Assembly: GCA_900548405.1 (NCBI GenBank)
Contig: UNSJ01000010.1
Location: forward strand, 1 to 51,231
Length of the DNA: 51,231 nt
Reading direction: 5' to 3'
Source: Candidatus Gastranaerophilales bacterium
Lineage (GTDB): Bacteria; Cyanobacteriota; Vampirovibrionia; Gastranaerophilales; Gastranaerophilaceae
A program made the translations under genes and the position numbers. Positions 18,584 to 26,122 of this stretch are shown one piece after another. Within the stretch, counting starts at the first letter, position 1, and every line of letters starts with the position of its first letter. The notes under the pieces were generated by a model that worked only from the letters and a program-made list of their open reading frames with translations, was not told the DNA's origin and did not search any database.

Positions 18584-20389
18584 TTATGCTTTTACAAGTG
18601 ATTTTGCAAAAGATTCTGAGCTTCTGGTTCTGATTTCATCTTCAATTTTATTGATAAATTCATCAACACTCATAGTTCCAACCTGTCCTATGCCGCGAGC
18701 TCTAACGGCTACTGAGTTTGCTTCAATTTCTTTATCGCCGATTACGCATACATAAGGAATTTTCTTATCCTGCAAGCTTTCTCTGATTTTGTAGTTCATA
18801 CTTTCAGAGCGGTCATCAAGATTTACTCTGATACCTTTTGCTCTCATTTTTTTGTACACTTCTTCTGCGAACTCTGTATGTTTTTCGTTTGAAATAGGAA
18901 CGATAGCAACCTGTGTAGGAGCTAACCAGGTTGGGAAAGCACCTGCATAGTGTTCGATTAAGATGCCATGAAAACGTTCCATAGAGCCGAAGATTACGCG
19001 GTGAAGCATAACAGGAGTTTTCATTGAACCGTCTTTATCCTGGTATTTAATATCAAATCTTTCAGGTAAGTTAAAGTCAAGCTGAATTGTAGCACACTGC
19101 CAAGTTCTGCCGATTGCATCTTTTACCTTAAAGTCGATTTTAGGACCGTAGAAAGCACCGTCGCCTTCGTTAATTTCGTATACCATACCGCGTCTGTCCA
19201 TAGCTTCTTTTAAGCCTGCTTCAGCTCTGTTCCAGTTTTCGATTTCACCAACATAGCTTTCAGGTCTTGTTGATAATTCAACTTCAAATTTCATATTGAA
19301 GATTGCCATTGTATCTGCAACAAAGTCGATGATTTCGTTGATTTCATCAACAAGCTGTTCAGGTGTACAGAAAATGTGAGCATCGTCTTGAGTAAATCCT
19401 TGAACACGTGTCAAGCCTGACAAAGCTCCGGATTTTTCTTTTCTGTAAACAGTTCCGAGTTCAGCCATTCTTAATGGAAGTGAGCGGTAAGAATATCTGT
19501 TAGCCTGATAGATTAATATATGGAACGGACAGTTCATAGGTTTTAAAATAAATTGTTCATCACTGTCTTCATCTTTTTGAATAAAGAACATATTTTCGCG
19601 GTAATGGTCAGCGTGACCTGAAATTTCCCATAATTTAGATTTTGCAATGTGAGGAGTATTTACGATTGTGTAACCGCGTTTTCTGTGTTCTGTTCTCCAG
19701 TAATTTTCGATTTCTTCTCTTACAACGGCAAGATTAGGATGCCATAATACAAGACCTCCTCCGAGTTCATCTCTTGTTGAGAATAAATCAAGTTTAGCAC
19801 CGATTTTTCTGTGGTCGCGTTTTTCGGCTTCTTCCAAGAAATGCAGGTAATCTGCTAAATCTTCTTTTGTCCAGAATGCTGTTGCATAAATTCTTTGAAG
19901 CATTTTATTTTGAGCATTTCCGCGCCAGTATGCACCTGCAACCTTTAACAATTTAAATGCGTTTGCTTTAATATATGAAGTATTTGGAAGGTGAGGACCT
20001 GCACAAAGATCATTAAACAATGCATTACCGTCTTTGTCTTTTGTTATGTACAAAGTAGGATTGTCATTCTTGTGTTCTTCCAAAAGTTCTGCTTTGTAGA
20101 TTTCACCTTCAGCTTTGAATTCTGCGATTTGTTTTTCAACGTCAGGTATTACAAATTTTTCAAATGAAAGATTTTGTTTAACAATATTTTTCATTTCTTC
20201 TTCGATTTTAACCAAATCGTCTTCTGTAAAAGCATAACCGTCGGTTAAATCAAAATCGTAATAAAAGCCGTTTTCAATAGCCGGACCGATTGCTAACTTT
20301 GCAGACGGAAACAGCTTTTGAACTGCTTGAGCCATAACGTGTGATGTTGAGTGTCTTAAAACACTTAAAGTTGATTCGTTCTTTTCCAT
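18584..20389 (-). CDS. thrS: Threonyl-tRNA synthetase lacking the TGS domain
   Basis: This enzyme charges tRNA-Thr. The N2 editing domain is present (RHSTSHVMAQA with the HxxxH pair, and NDLCAGPHLP). The class II catalytic core has the zinc ligands in MNCPFH, QDDAHIFC and VMLHRVIFGS, and an anticodon-binding domain ends the protein. The usual N-terminal TGS domain of about 60 residues is missing: the protein begins directly at the editing domain and is 601 residues long. The ATG at 20389 is chosen because GGAAAGGA lies 5 bases before it; an in-frame upstream ATG at 20410 has no such site. The 75-base leader can form hairpins. Confidence 0.96.
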   Translation of the reverse strand: MEKNESTLSVLRHSTSHVMAQAVQKLFPSAKLAIGPAIENGFYYDFDLTDGYAFTEDDLVKIEEEMKNIVKQNLSFEKFVIPDVEKQIAEFKAEGEIYKAELLEEHKNDNPTLYITKDKDGNALFNDLCAGPHLPNTSYIKANAFKLLKVAGAYWRGNAQNKMLQRIYATAFWTKEDLADYLHFLEEAEKRDHRKIGAKLDLFSTRDELGGGLVLWHPNLAVVREEIENYWRTEHRKRGYTIVNTPHIAKSKLWEISGHADHYRENMFFIQKDEDSDEQFILKPMNCPFHILIYQANRYSYRSLPLRMAELGTVYRKEKSGALSGLTRVQGFTQDDAHIFCTPEQLVDEINEIIDFVADTMAIFNMKFEVELSTRPESYVGEIENWNRAEAGLKEAMDRRGMVYEINEGDGAFYGPKIDFKVKDAIGRTWQCATIQLDFNLPERFDIKYQDKDGSMKTPVMLHRVIFGSMERFHGILIEHYAGAFPTWLAPTQVAIVPISNEKHTEFAEEVYKKMRAKGIRVNLDDRSESMNYKIRESLQDKKIPYVCVIGDKEIEANSVAVRARGIGQVGTMSVDEFINKIEDEIRTRSSESFAKSLVKA

Positions 20390-20471
20390 TTTTATCCTTT
20401 CCAATCTCAATCGAAAACCCTCGAAAGAGATATTTAAATGGGGTGGATCCCCCTAACTAACTACAATCAAC

Positions 20472-20500
20472 TTTATACCACTATCAAAGTTTAATTACAA
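20472..20500 (-). promoter_or_regulatory. Predicted promoter and structured leader of thrS
   Basis: On the minus strand TTGTAA and TATAAA are spaced by 17 bases, with TG one base before the -10 box (extended -10). The transcript would start near 20465. The leader contains GGGG...CCCC (around 20437-20450) and ATCTC...GAGAT (around 20405-20432) inverted repeats. Confidence 0.65.
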
Positions 20501-20514
20501 GCAGATATGAATTT

Positions 20515-21369
20515 TTAAGGAATACATTCCCAATATTTTTTTGTATCATCATTCGGGCATACGTTTGTCAGAGCATAATAAGCACAACCTAAACCGTTGC
20601 CTGCACTTGAAACGGTAAGAGAACATGGATAGCCGTCACCTTCAGGATAAGCTGAATCGGGATTAGGCTCTGTTTTTGTAGGTTTTAATCCTCTTAACTC
20701 CTCATTATTTGAATCAATTATAAAAGTAAAAATATCGTATCCCCATGCGTTAGGGTTTTTGTTAGGTCCGTTAATATCTGTTGTTACTGTGATTATGCCT
20801 GACCAAATATTTACGCACATTGATGAACCGTCTGGAAGCAGTGTAGTCGGAGTACAGGTTCTTCCTTCGTAATTCATTTTCTTTGTTTTGTTAAAATTAA
20901 AAGGACCTTTTTTATATTCCATAGTTCCAGCAGCTTTTAATTTAGACATATATTCCTGTTTAAAAGTGTTGGAATTAACGTATTCAGTTCCGTTATAAGT
21001 TGCATACATTTTGTATAGACCTATAACTCCTGTTTCCTGTTTCCAAAAATTAAGAGCTTGAGACATTACATTAAATTGTTTTTTTAATTGATTTTCAAGC
21101 ACTACTTTTCTTTGGTTATTAATTAATGTAGGCATCGTCATAGATGCAACAACCCCGATTATCCCTAAAGTAACCAGAACTTCAGCGAGAGTAAACCCGA
21201 AATGGCGTTGAATGTGTCCTTTTCCCCCCTTCTTTTCGATACTTAATCGAAAAGCGGGGTCCCTGTGCGTAGCATCTTCAGCGAGAGTAAACGCATTGTT
21301 TCTTGTAACCCTTGTTATACTTGGCTTCGCGGGGGGGGGGGCTACTCTTAAAGCTTCTTGACCAAACAT
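20515..21369 (-). CDS. Prepilin-like protein locus A, with in-frame C11 tract in a long leader (frame ON)
   Basis: The ATG at 21369 has a strong AAGGAGGT ribosome site. After ten codons the coding strand has eleven C in a row (plus-strand G at 21331-21341), read as Ala-Pro-Pro-Pro, and the frame runs on into the prepilin. The prepilin motif occurs twice: FTLAE at 27-31, then GFTLAEVLVTLG starting at residue 58. The two are separated by an in-frame 96-base unit bounded by an exact 17-base direct repeat. The mature domain has Cys residues and a DINGPNKNPNAWGYDIF loop like its paralogs. The leader is 58 residues to the second site, far longer than usual for type IV prepilins. A one-base slip in the tract would abolish the protein, so I infer phase variation. 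It lies upstream of thrS on the same strand. Confidence 0.85.
   Translation of the reverse strand: MFGQEALRVAPPPAKPSITRVTRNNAFTLAEDATHRDPAFRLSIEKKGGKGHIQRHFGFTLAEVLVTLGIIGVVASMTMPTLINNQRKVVLENQLKKQFNVMSQALNFWKQETGVIGLYKMYATYNGTEYVNSNTFKQEYMSKLKAAGTMEYKKGPFNFNKTKKMNYEGRTCTPTTLLPDGSSMCVNIWSGIITVTTDINGPNKNPNAWGYDIFTFIIDSNNEELRGLKPTKTEPNPDSAYPEGDGYPCSLTVSSAGNGLGCAYYALTNVCPNDDTKKYWECIP
21180..21292 (-). repeat. Direct repeat duplicating the FTLAE site in prepilin locus A
   Basis: The 17-base sequence CTTCAGCGAGAGTAAAC occurs at 21180-21196 and again at 21276-21292 (plus strand), a period of 96 bases or 32 codons. The unit between contains a 9-base perfect hairpin (CTTTTCGAT / ATCGAAAAG). Recombination between the repeats would keep the frame and shorten the leader to 26 residues. 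Confidence 0.85.
21331..21369. repeat. Homopolymer G11/C11 tract with conserved flank, locus A
   Basis: Eleven G on the plus strand (21331-21341) are followed by GCTACTCTTAAAGCTTCTTG-like flank up to the start codon. The flank resembles the sequence that follows the G tracts in loci B and C, but here it lies on the opposite side relative to the coding direction. Confidence 0.8.
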
Positions 21370-21417
21370 TTCAGACCTCCTTATTTTTATTAGAGGCTTG
21401 AGCCTCCTTTTTTATTC

Positions 21418-21446
21418 ATTATGAATATTTTAGTCCGATTTGTCAA
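21418..21446 (-). promoter_or_regulatory. Predicted promoter of prepilin locus A
   Basis: On the minus strand TTGACA (21441-21446) and CATAAT (21418-21423) are separated by 17 bases. The leader carries a GAGGC/GCCTC hairpin before the AAGGAGGT site. Confidence 0.7.
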
Positions 21447-21449
21447 TAG

Positions 21450-22304
21450 TTATTGAGCTCTGCTTCCAAACATTTTAACGCTTAATCCTGCAGCCAGTGC
21501 AGCAGCAGCTCCGCCTATAACAGCCCATTTAGTTTGTCCTACTTTTGGAACATATTTCTTTATAGATTCAAATGTTGTGTTGCTTAGCATTGTATCAATC
21601 ATAGGTTTCATATCTTTTCTCGCTGATTCTATCATATCTTTTTTAATCAATACACCATTTTTTTCTGTTTTCAAAAGATTTTTATACATTTTTATTTCTT
21701 GTTTAGTTATGCTGTCAGCAAGTTCTTTTGAAGATTGGAACATTTCAATAGTTTTTTCATTAATAGGATTTGGGGCTTTTAAACCGTCTTCACCTATAAT
21801 ATTTATAACGTCATCTTTTACAAGGTTTACTATGTCTTCAGGAAGAATTCCTTTTTTTATAATATTATTAAAATATTCGTCTAAAGACATATTTGTTCCG
21901 CTTTTTTTAGTTATTTCAGTAATAAAAGCATCAATTTTTCTGCCTGACTCTTTAACAGTTTTTTCTTTATCTGCGAGCTGTTTTTTGAAATCTTTTAAAG
22001 AAATGTTATCTCCGGGAAATGCATTATTTAATCTGACTTCTATGGAATCCATAGTGCCTCTTGCCGGAAGCAGTGACCAAGCTTGGGTATAAGCTTCACG
22101 AGATTTTGATTTTTCCATTTTATCAAGAGTTTTGCAAAATACATCAGCATCGCATGTAAGCAGTTCATCCATATTTTTTACGGCACGTGGTGCAAATGAA
22201 TAACCGCCGATAGCTCCTCCGGTACCAGCTATAATTCCTGCTGAAGCTGCCATGATGTTGTTCTGTTTTCTGTTATCAGATTGTGAAATTGCATTTACAG
22301 GCAT
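21450..22304 (-). CDS. Hypothetical protein with C-terminal membrane anchor
   Basis: This is a 284-residue protein not matching any family I recognise. A short hydrophobic Ala/Gly-rich stretch at about 17-36 (NIMAASAGIIAGTGGAIGGYSF) is followed by a long, mostly helical, Lys/Asp/Glu-rich region. A C-terminal hydrophobic helix (AVIGGAAAALAAGLSVKM) precedes GSRAQ. There is no classic signal peptide. The start has a GGGG-type ribosome site (AAGGGG). It may be co-oriented with, but separate from, the prepilin locus A promoter. The function is unknown. Confidence 0.7.
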   Translation of the reverse strand: MPVNAISQSDNRKQNNIMAASAGIIAGTGGAIGGYSFAPRAVKNMDELLTCDADVFCKTLDKMEKSKSREAYTQAWSLLPARGTMDSIEVRLNNAFPGDNISLKDFKKQLADKEKTVKESGRKIDAFITEITKKSGTNMSLDEYFNNIIKKGILPEDIVNLVKDDVINIIGEDGLKAPNPINEKTIEMFQSSKELADSITKQEIKMYKNLLKTEKNGVLIKKDMIESARKDMKPMIDTMLSNTTFESIKKYVPKVGQTKWAVIGGAAAALAAGLSVKMFGSRAQ

Positions 22305-22411
22305 GATTTTCCCCTTTTAGTTTTAAATAATTAATTAAATTAAAACGCATAAAGATTATTTTTGCTTACATTACAAAATCGATGTTACAAAAAGTTACAC
22401 ATAAGTTTTAT

Positions 22412-23359
22412 TTATTTCTTTTTTTTTATAAATTTGAAACCTAGAACTGTTATTTCTTTAGTATTTTTATCTTTATTTCTTACTCTGAATATCCAGTAAA
22501 CAAATGTTTTGTACATTTTTTCAAGCAGTTTTCTTAAAAAAGTTAAGAAAATATCTTTTGTATAATGAGTTTTGGATAGATATTGAATACTGTTTAGCAT
22601 AAAATCAAGTTTATATCTGCCTACATAATGCACAACAGCTGCCCCTTGAGTATTTTTATGAAATTTTTGTTGGGCATTCCATTTATTATCAAGCTTTTTA
22701 ATCTCACCTTTGCAGTACATGTTTAATACATCCTGGTCGTGAAGCTTTAATATACTTTTATTTTGCTCAATCCATTTGAATATATTTTCGCAGAAGTTTG
22801 TTTCACGAAATTTTTTCAAATTTAAAAGCAGAACTCCTGAATTAAAGTATTCATCCAGCTCCAGCCTTTTGCATATTTTAGGTGAATCTACATCAAGCAC
22901 TGCTGCGAAGTAAAAGTCATTAATATCGGTTTCATACAATTCTTTTAAAGAAGTTTTTATATCAATATCACAATCCAGATATACAGCTTTATCTAGATTA
23001 GGAAGAAATTCTGAAATCAGTAATCTGTAATATGCAGCTAAAGATATGTGCTCATTTTTATGAACAGGGCAGCAGGAAAATTTTTCGATATCAAAATTTA
23101 TGAAGTTTAATGTAAAATCTGAAATCTTTTTCAGTTCTTCAATTTTTTGTTTATCTTTTTGTGATAATCCACCGTCAAGAATATAAATGCAAAGATTATC
23201 ATCAGTATTTTTATTTGTTATAAGAGAAACAATAGTAAGAGCTAAAAACTTTGCATACTTTTTATCGCTGGAGAAGCATATATTAATTTCGTTATTTTGT
23301 TTTTTATAATATGAGCTTGCTTGTAAAGTTTCTTCTGCCCGGATATCTTTTAAATTCAT
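22412..23359 (-). CDS. Family 8 glycosyltransferase
   Basis: The 315-residue protein has GT-A fold features of GT8 enzymes such as lipopolysaccharide glucosyl/galactosyltransferases. These are INICFSSDKKYAKFLALTIVSL at the start, the AAYYRLLISEFLP segment, the metal-binding DCD (129-131) in AVYLDCDIDIK, FNSGVLLLNLKKFRE, and LHDQDVLN with a later VVHYVG. It transfers a sugar from a nucleotide-sugar donor, probably to a cell-surface glycan at the cytoplasmic face. The C-terminus is strongly basic and ends in KFIKKKK. It is a single gene on the minus strand. The exact acceptor is unknown. Confidence 0.9.
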   Translation of the reverse strand: MNLKDIRAEETLQASSYYKKQNNEINICFSSDKKYAKFLALTIVSLITNKNTDDNLCIYILDGGLSQKDKQKIEELKKISDFTLNFINFDIEKFSCCPVHKNEHISLAAYYRLLISEFLPNLDKAVYLDCDIDIKTSLKELYETDINDFYFAAVLDVDSPKICKRLELDEYFNSGVLLLNLKKFRETNFCENIFKWIEQNKSILKLHDQDVLNMYCKGEIKKLDNKWNAQQKFHKNTQGAAVVHYVGRYKLDFMLNSIQYLSKTHYTKDIFLTFLRKLLEKMYKTFVYWIFRVRNKDKNTKEITVLGFKFIKKKK

Positions 23360-23483
23360 TTTTTCCCTTCAAAACAACTTTTATATTGTCTATTAATAAT
23401 AACACGATTTATTCTTATAAGAAATTAATATTACCCGCATGTCGTTTACAAAAAGTAACAGAGCTTTAGAGAAAAGAATATTT

Positions 23484-23511
23484 TTGTTGTAGAATTATAT
23501 TATGTTATTAT
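23484..23511 (+). promoter_or_regulatory. Predicted promoter of the ssb operon
   Basis: TTGTTG (23484-23489) and TATTAT (23506-23511) are separated by 16 bases. A CCCTA/TAGGG hairpin (about 23514-23530) lies between the predicted transcript start and the ribosome site. Confidence 0.55.
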
Positions 23512-23548
23512 AGCCCTATATTTTTAGGGACATGAAAAGAGGTTATTG

Positions 23549-23884
23549 ATGAATACAGCAGTATTGGTAGGCAGAGTAGGACGCGACGCCGAAATTAAAT
23601 ATTTTGAATCAGGTAAAGTAAAAGCTAATTTTTCTATCGCTGTTAACCGTTGGGATTCAAAGACAAAATCAGAAGTTACTGACTGGTTTAATATCGATGT
23701 ATGGGATAAACTTGCAGAGTTTGCAGGTGAATATGTTAAAAAGGGTGCGCAAGTAGTTATTGACGGCAGAATCGGTCAAAATAAATGGACTGATAAAGCT
23801 ACCGGCAATGAGAGAGAAAACTTCCTTATTATTGCAAATAATATCAGACTGCTTGGTTCTAAAAGAGATATCGAACAAATATGA
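23549..23884 (+). CDS. ssb: Single-stranded DNA-binding protein (short form)
   Basis: The protein is a single OB-fold domain of 111 residues: NTAVLVGRVGRDAEIKYFESGKVKANFSIAVNR, a WFNIDVWDKLAE segment, and VVIDGRIGQNKW. It binds and protects single-stranded DNA during replication, recombination and repair. The usual acidic C-terminal tip (DDDIPF type) that recruits partner proteins is absent: the chain ends KRDIEQI. The ATG at 23549 follows GAGG by 6 bases; an in-frame TTG just before it is less likely. Its stop overlaps the next start (ATGA), so it is translationally coupled to the sugar-acid kinase gene. Confidence 0.92.
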   Translation: MNTAVLVGRVGRDAEIKYFESGKVKANFSIAVNRWDSKTKSEVTDWFNIDVWDKLAEFAGEYVKKGAQVVIDGRIGQNKWTDKATGNERENFLIIANNIRLLGSKRDIEQI

Positions 23885-25203
23885 TTATAAATTCTAATAT
23901 TGTAGGAATTATTGCAGATGACTTAACAGGCGCAAATGATACGGCATTGCAATTTCATTTGAAAGGTGCAAATACGCAGATTTTGTTGTCTGATGAAGTT
24001 GAGCCTTTAAATGTTAAAGGTACTCAGACTTGGGCAATTTCAACCGAATCAAGAAATGTGGAACCTGAAATTGCTTATGAAAAAGTTGTTAAAGCTGCAA
24101 AAATGTTTGTAGATAAACTTAATCCTGATTTTTTCTACAAAAAAATAGATTCTACAATACGCGGCAATATAGCTGTTGAAGTCTTGGGAATGCTTGCAGT
24201 TTTAGAATGGGATGCATCGGTTATTGTTCCTGCTTTTCCATCAGAATCAAGAACTACTGTCGGAGGCTATCACCTTTTAAAAGGCGTTCCTATTGAAAGA
24301 ACAGAAATGGCAAGAGATCCGCATTCTCCTATATTTGAATCTCATTTGCCTACTCTTTTAAAATCACAGCTTTTACCGGAATATCAAAATCTTATCGGGC
24401 AAATTGAACTTAAAACCATTATGAAAGGTGCAGGTCCGATTTTACAAAAAATTAACGAACTTGTTAATGAAGGAAAGAAAATTATTGTGGCCGATGCTGT
24501 TTCAATAGTTGATATTGAGCAGATTGCACTTGCAATTAAAAAATCCGAAAACAAAATCCTTCCTACCGGAACTGCTGCCTTTGCTCAAGCATTAAGTGAA
24601 TACTGGTTTGCAGATTTGGACAGCCAGCATATAATTAAAACATTTCCAAGACTGCCTAAACTTATTATATCAGGCAGCGCAACTCAAATTACGGCTAATC
24701 AAATTGAAAAACTTGAAAAAAGTGATGAATTTGATAATATACTTTCAATCAGTTTGGATTTGAAAACAGTTCTTGACGGTGTAACAGATGAGCTTGTTGA
24801 CAGGGTTGTTTCCAATCTGAATTTTGATAATACTGTTGTTGTTCATACAGCTCATTTAATCAGAAATTTTGACGGATTTTCAGAGGATTCTTTGAATGCC
24901 GAACTTACTAAAGCAAGTCTGGCTTGTGTAATCACTGACTTTTTAGCAGAGTTAACCAAAAAAGTTACTGAAAGAAAAGAACTTATCTTAATAACTTTAG
25001 GCGGTGAAACTTCTTATAAATGCTGCAGTGCAATCGGTGCATATCAGCTTCAATTAATTGATGAAGTTGCGCCTGCAATTGCATTAACTCTTGATCATAA
25101 TGCTCAGTGGATTGTTACCAAATCAGGTAATTTAGGCGGGGCTAATACTTTAATTGATATATTAAAATATTTCGAAACACATGGCGGTTTGCAGGATGTC
25201 TAA
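23881..25203 (+). CDS. Four-carbon acid sugar kinase family protein (DUF1537 / OtnK-DtnK type)
   Basis: The 440-residue protein begins with the family signature IIADDLTGANDTALQF. It also has KKIDSTIRGN and the PAFPSESRTTVGGYHL segment in the N-terminal substrate domain, and a nucleotide-binding C-terminal domain ending ILITLGGETSYKCC and KSGNLGG. Characterised members phosphorylate D-threonate, D-erythronate or related acids at O4. It overlaps ssb by 4 bases and the pdxA-family gene by 8 bases. That fits the known kinase-PdxA2 pair in which the phosphorylated acid is then oxidised and decarboxylated. The substrate here is unknown. Confidence 0.88.
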   Translation: MIINSNIVGIIADDLTGANDTALQFHLKGANTQILLSDEVEPLNVKGTQTWAISTESRNVEPEIAYEKVVKAAKMFVDKLNPDFFYKKIDSTIRGNIAVEVLGMLAVLEWDASVIVPAFPSESRTTVGGYHLLKGVPIERTEMARDPHSPIFESHLPTLLKSQLLPEYQNLIGQIELKTIMKGAGPILQKINELVNEGKKIIVADAVSIVDIEQIALAIKKSENKILPTGTAAFAQALSEYWFADLDSQHIIKTFPRLPKLIISGSATQITANQIEKLEKSDEFDNILSISLDLKTVLDGVTDELVDRVVSNLNFDNTVVVHTAHLIRNFDGFSEDSLNAELTKASLACVITDFLAELTKKVTERKELILITLGGETSYKCCSAIGAYQLQLIDEVAPAIALTLDHNAQWIVTKSGNLGGANTLIDILKYFETHGGLQDV

Positions 25204-26083
25204 GATAGCTGTTACCACAGGTGATCCTAACGGTATCGGTGCAGAAATTACTATAAAAGCTCTGAATAAATTGGATTTGCCTGAAGATAAAATTGTTATA
25301 ATTTCCAATAAAAAAATAATTGATTTTTACGGGAAGCTTAATCGTAACTATGATATTATTGAAATTCCTTATGAAGCTGAAATTGAACCGGGAAAAGTTA
25401 CAAAAGAAGCGGGTGAATTTTCGTTTCAATCTGTAAAATTGGCGTGTGAGATTGGCGCAAAAGCAATTGTTACAGCTCCTGTTGCGAAAAATGCTTTATA
25501 TCTAGCAGGACATAGGTTTAACGGTCAGACTGAAATTTTGCAAAAATATCTTGCTCACAATAACCAGCTTGCAGAAATGCTGTTTGTTGCAGGTAAATTC
25601 AGAGTATTGCTTTTAACAAGACATGTCGCTTTAAAAGACATTAATCTTACTAAAGAAATGGTAGTTGAAAAAATTACTAACTTAAAAGATTTTTTTGTAA
25701 CTCATTTGAATATTTCAAAACCTGAGTTTGCTCTTTGTGCATTTAACCCGCATGCAGGCGAAGACGGTATTCTCGGACACGAAGAAATCGATATTCTTAT
25801 CCCTGCTGTTGAAGAACTGCGTGCTTATGGAATAAATATTACAAATCCGCTTCCTGCAGATACTCTTTTTATTAAAGCACTTGACTATGACTGCTGTATA
25901 GCAAATTATCACGATCAGGGGCTTATACCTATAAAAACTGTCGCTGGTGATAAAACTGTTAACATGACAATTGGTCTTGATATTATAAGAACTTCACCGG
26001 GACATGGAACTGCGTTCGATATCGCAGGGAAAAATGTTGCCGATGAAACAGGTATGATAGAAGCTATAAAAGCTGTTTTATAA
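25196..26083 (+). CDS. pdxA: PdxA-family dehydrogenase (4-hydroxythreonine-4-phosphate dehydrogenase or PdxA2)
   Basis: The 295-residue protein has the family start KIAVTTGDPNGIGAEI, the metal-site histidine in GHRFNGQTE, FNPHAGEDGILG, and the NYHDQGLIPIK and TSPGHGTAFDIAG segments. PdxA oxidises 4-phosphohydroxy-L-threonine in vitamin B6 synthesis. PdxA2 paralogs act on 4-phospho-D-threonate or 4-phospho-D-erythronate. The translational overlap with a DUF1537 kinase favours PdxA2, but if this is the only copy in the genome it may serve B6 synthesis. The ATG at 25196 follows GCAGG. A terminator follows. Confidence 0.9.
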   Translation: MSKIAVTTGDPNGIGAEITIKALNKLDLPEDKIVIISNKKIIDFYGKLNRNYDIIEIPYEAEIEPGKVTKEAGEFSFQSVKLACEIGAKAIVTAPVAKNALYLAGHRFNGQTEILQKYLAHNNQLAEMLFVAGKFRVLLLTRHVALKDINLTKEMVVEKITNLKDFFVTHLNISKPEFALCAFNPHAGEDGILGHEEIDILIPAVEELRAYGINITNPLPADTLFIKALDYDCCIANYHDQGLIPIKTVAGDKTVNMTIGLDIIRTSPGHGTAFDIAGKNVADETGMIEAIKAVL

Positions 26084-26086
26084 AAA

Positions 26087-26115
26087 AAGACCTCTTTTAT
26101 AGAGGTCTTTTTTAG
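26087..26115. terminator. Bidirectional terminator between pdxA and secF
   Basis: The stem AAAGACCTCT / AGAGGTCTTT has a TTTAT loop and is flanked by A and T runs. Confidence 0.88.
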
Positions 26116-26122
26116 TTCTAGC

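Noticed and set aside
20401..20514. T-box riboswitch before thrS
   Set aside because: No T-box core sequence or specifier loop is visible; only small hairpins.
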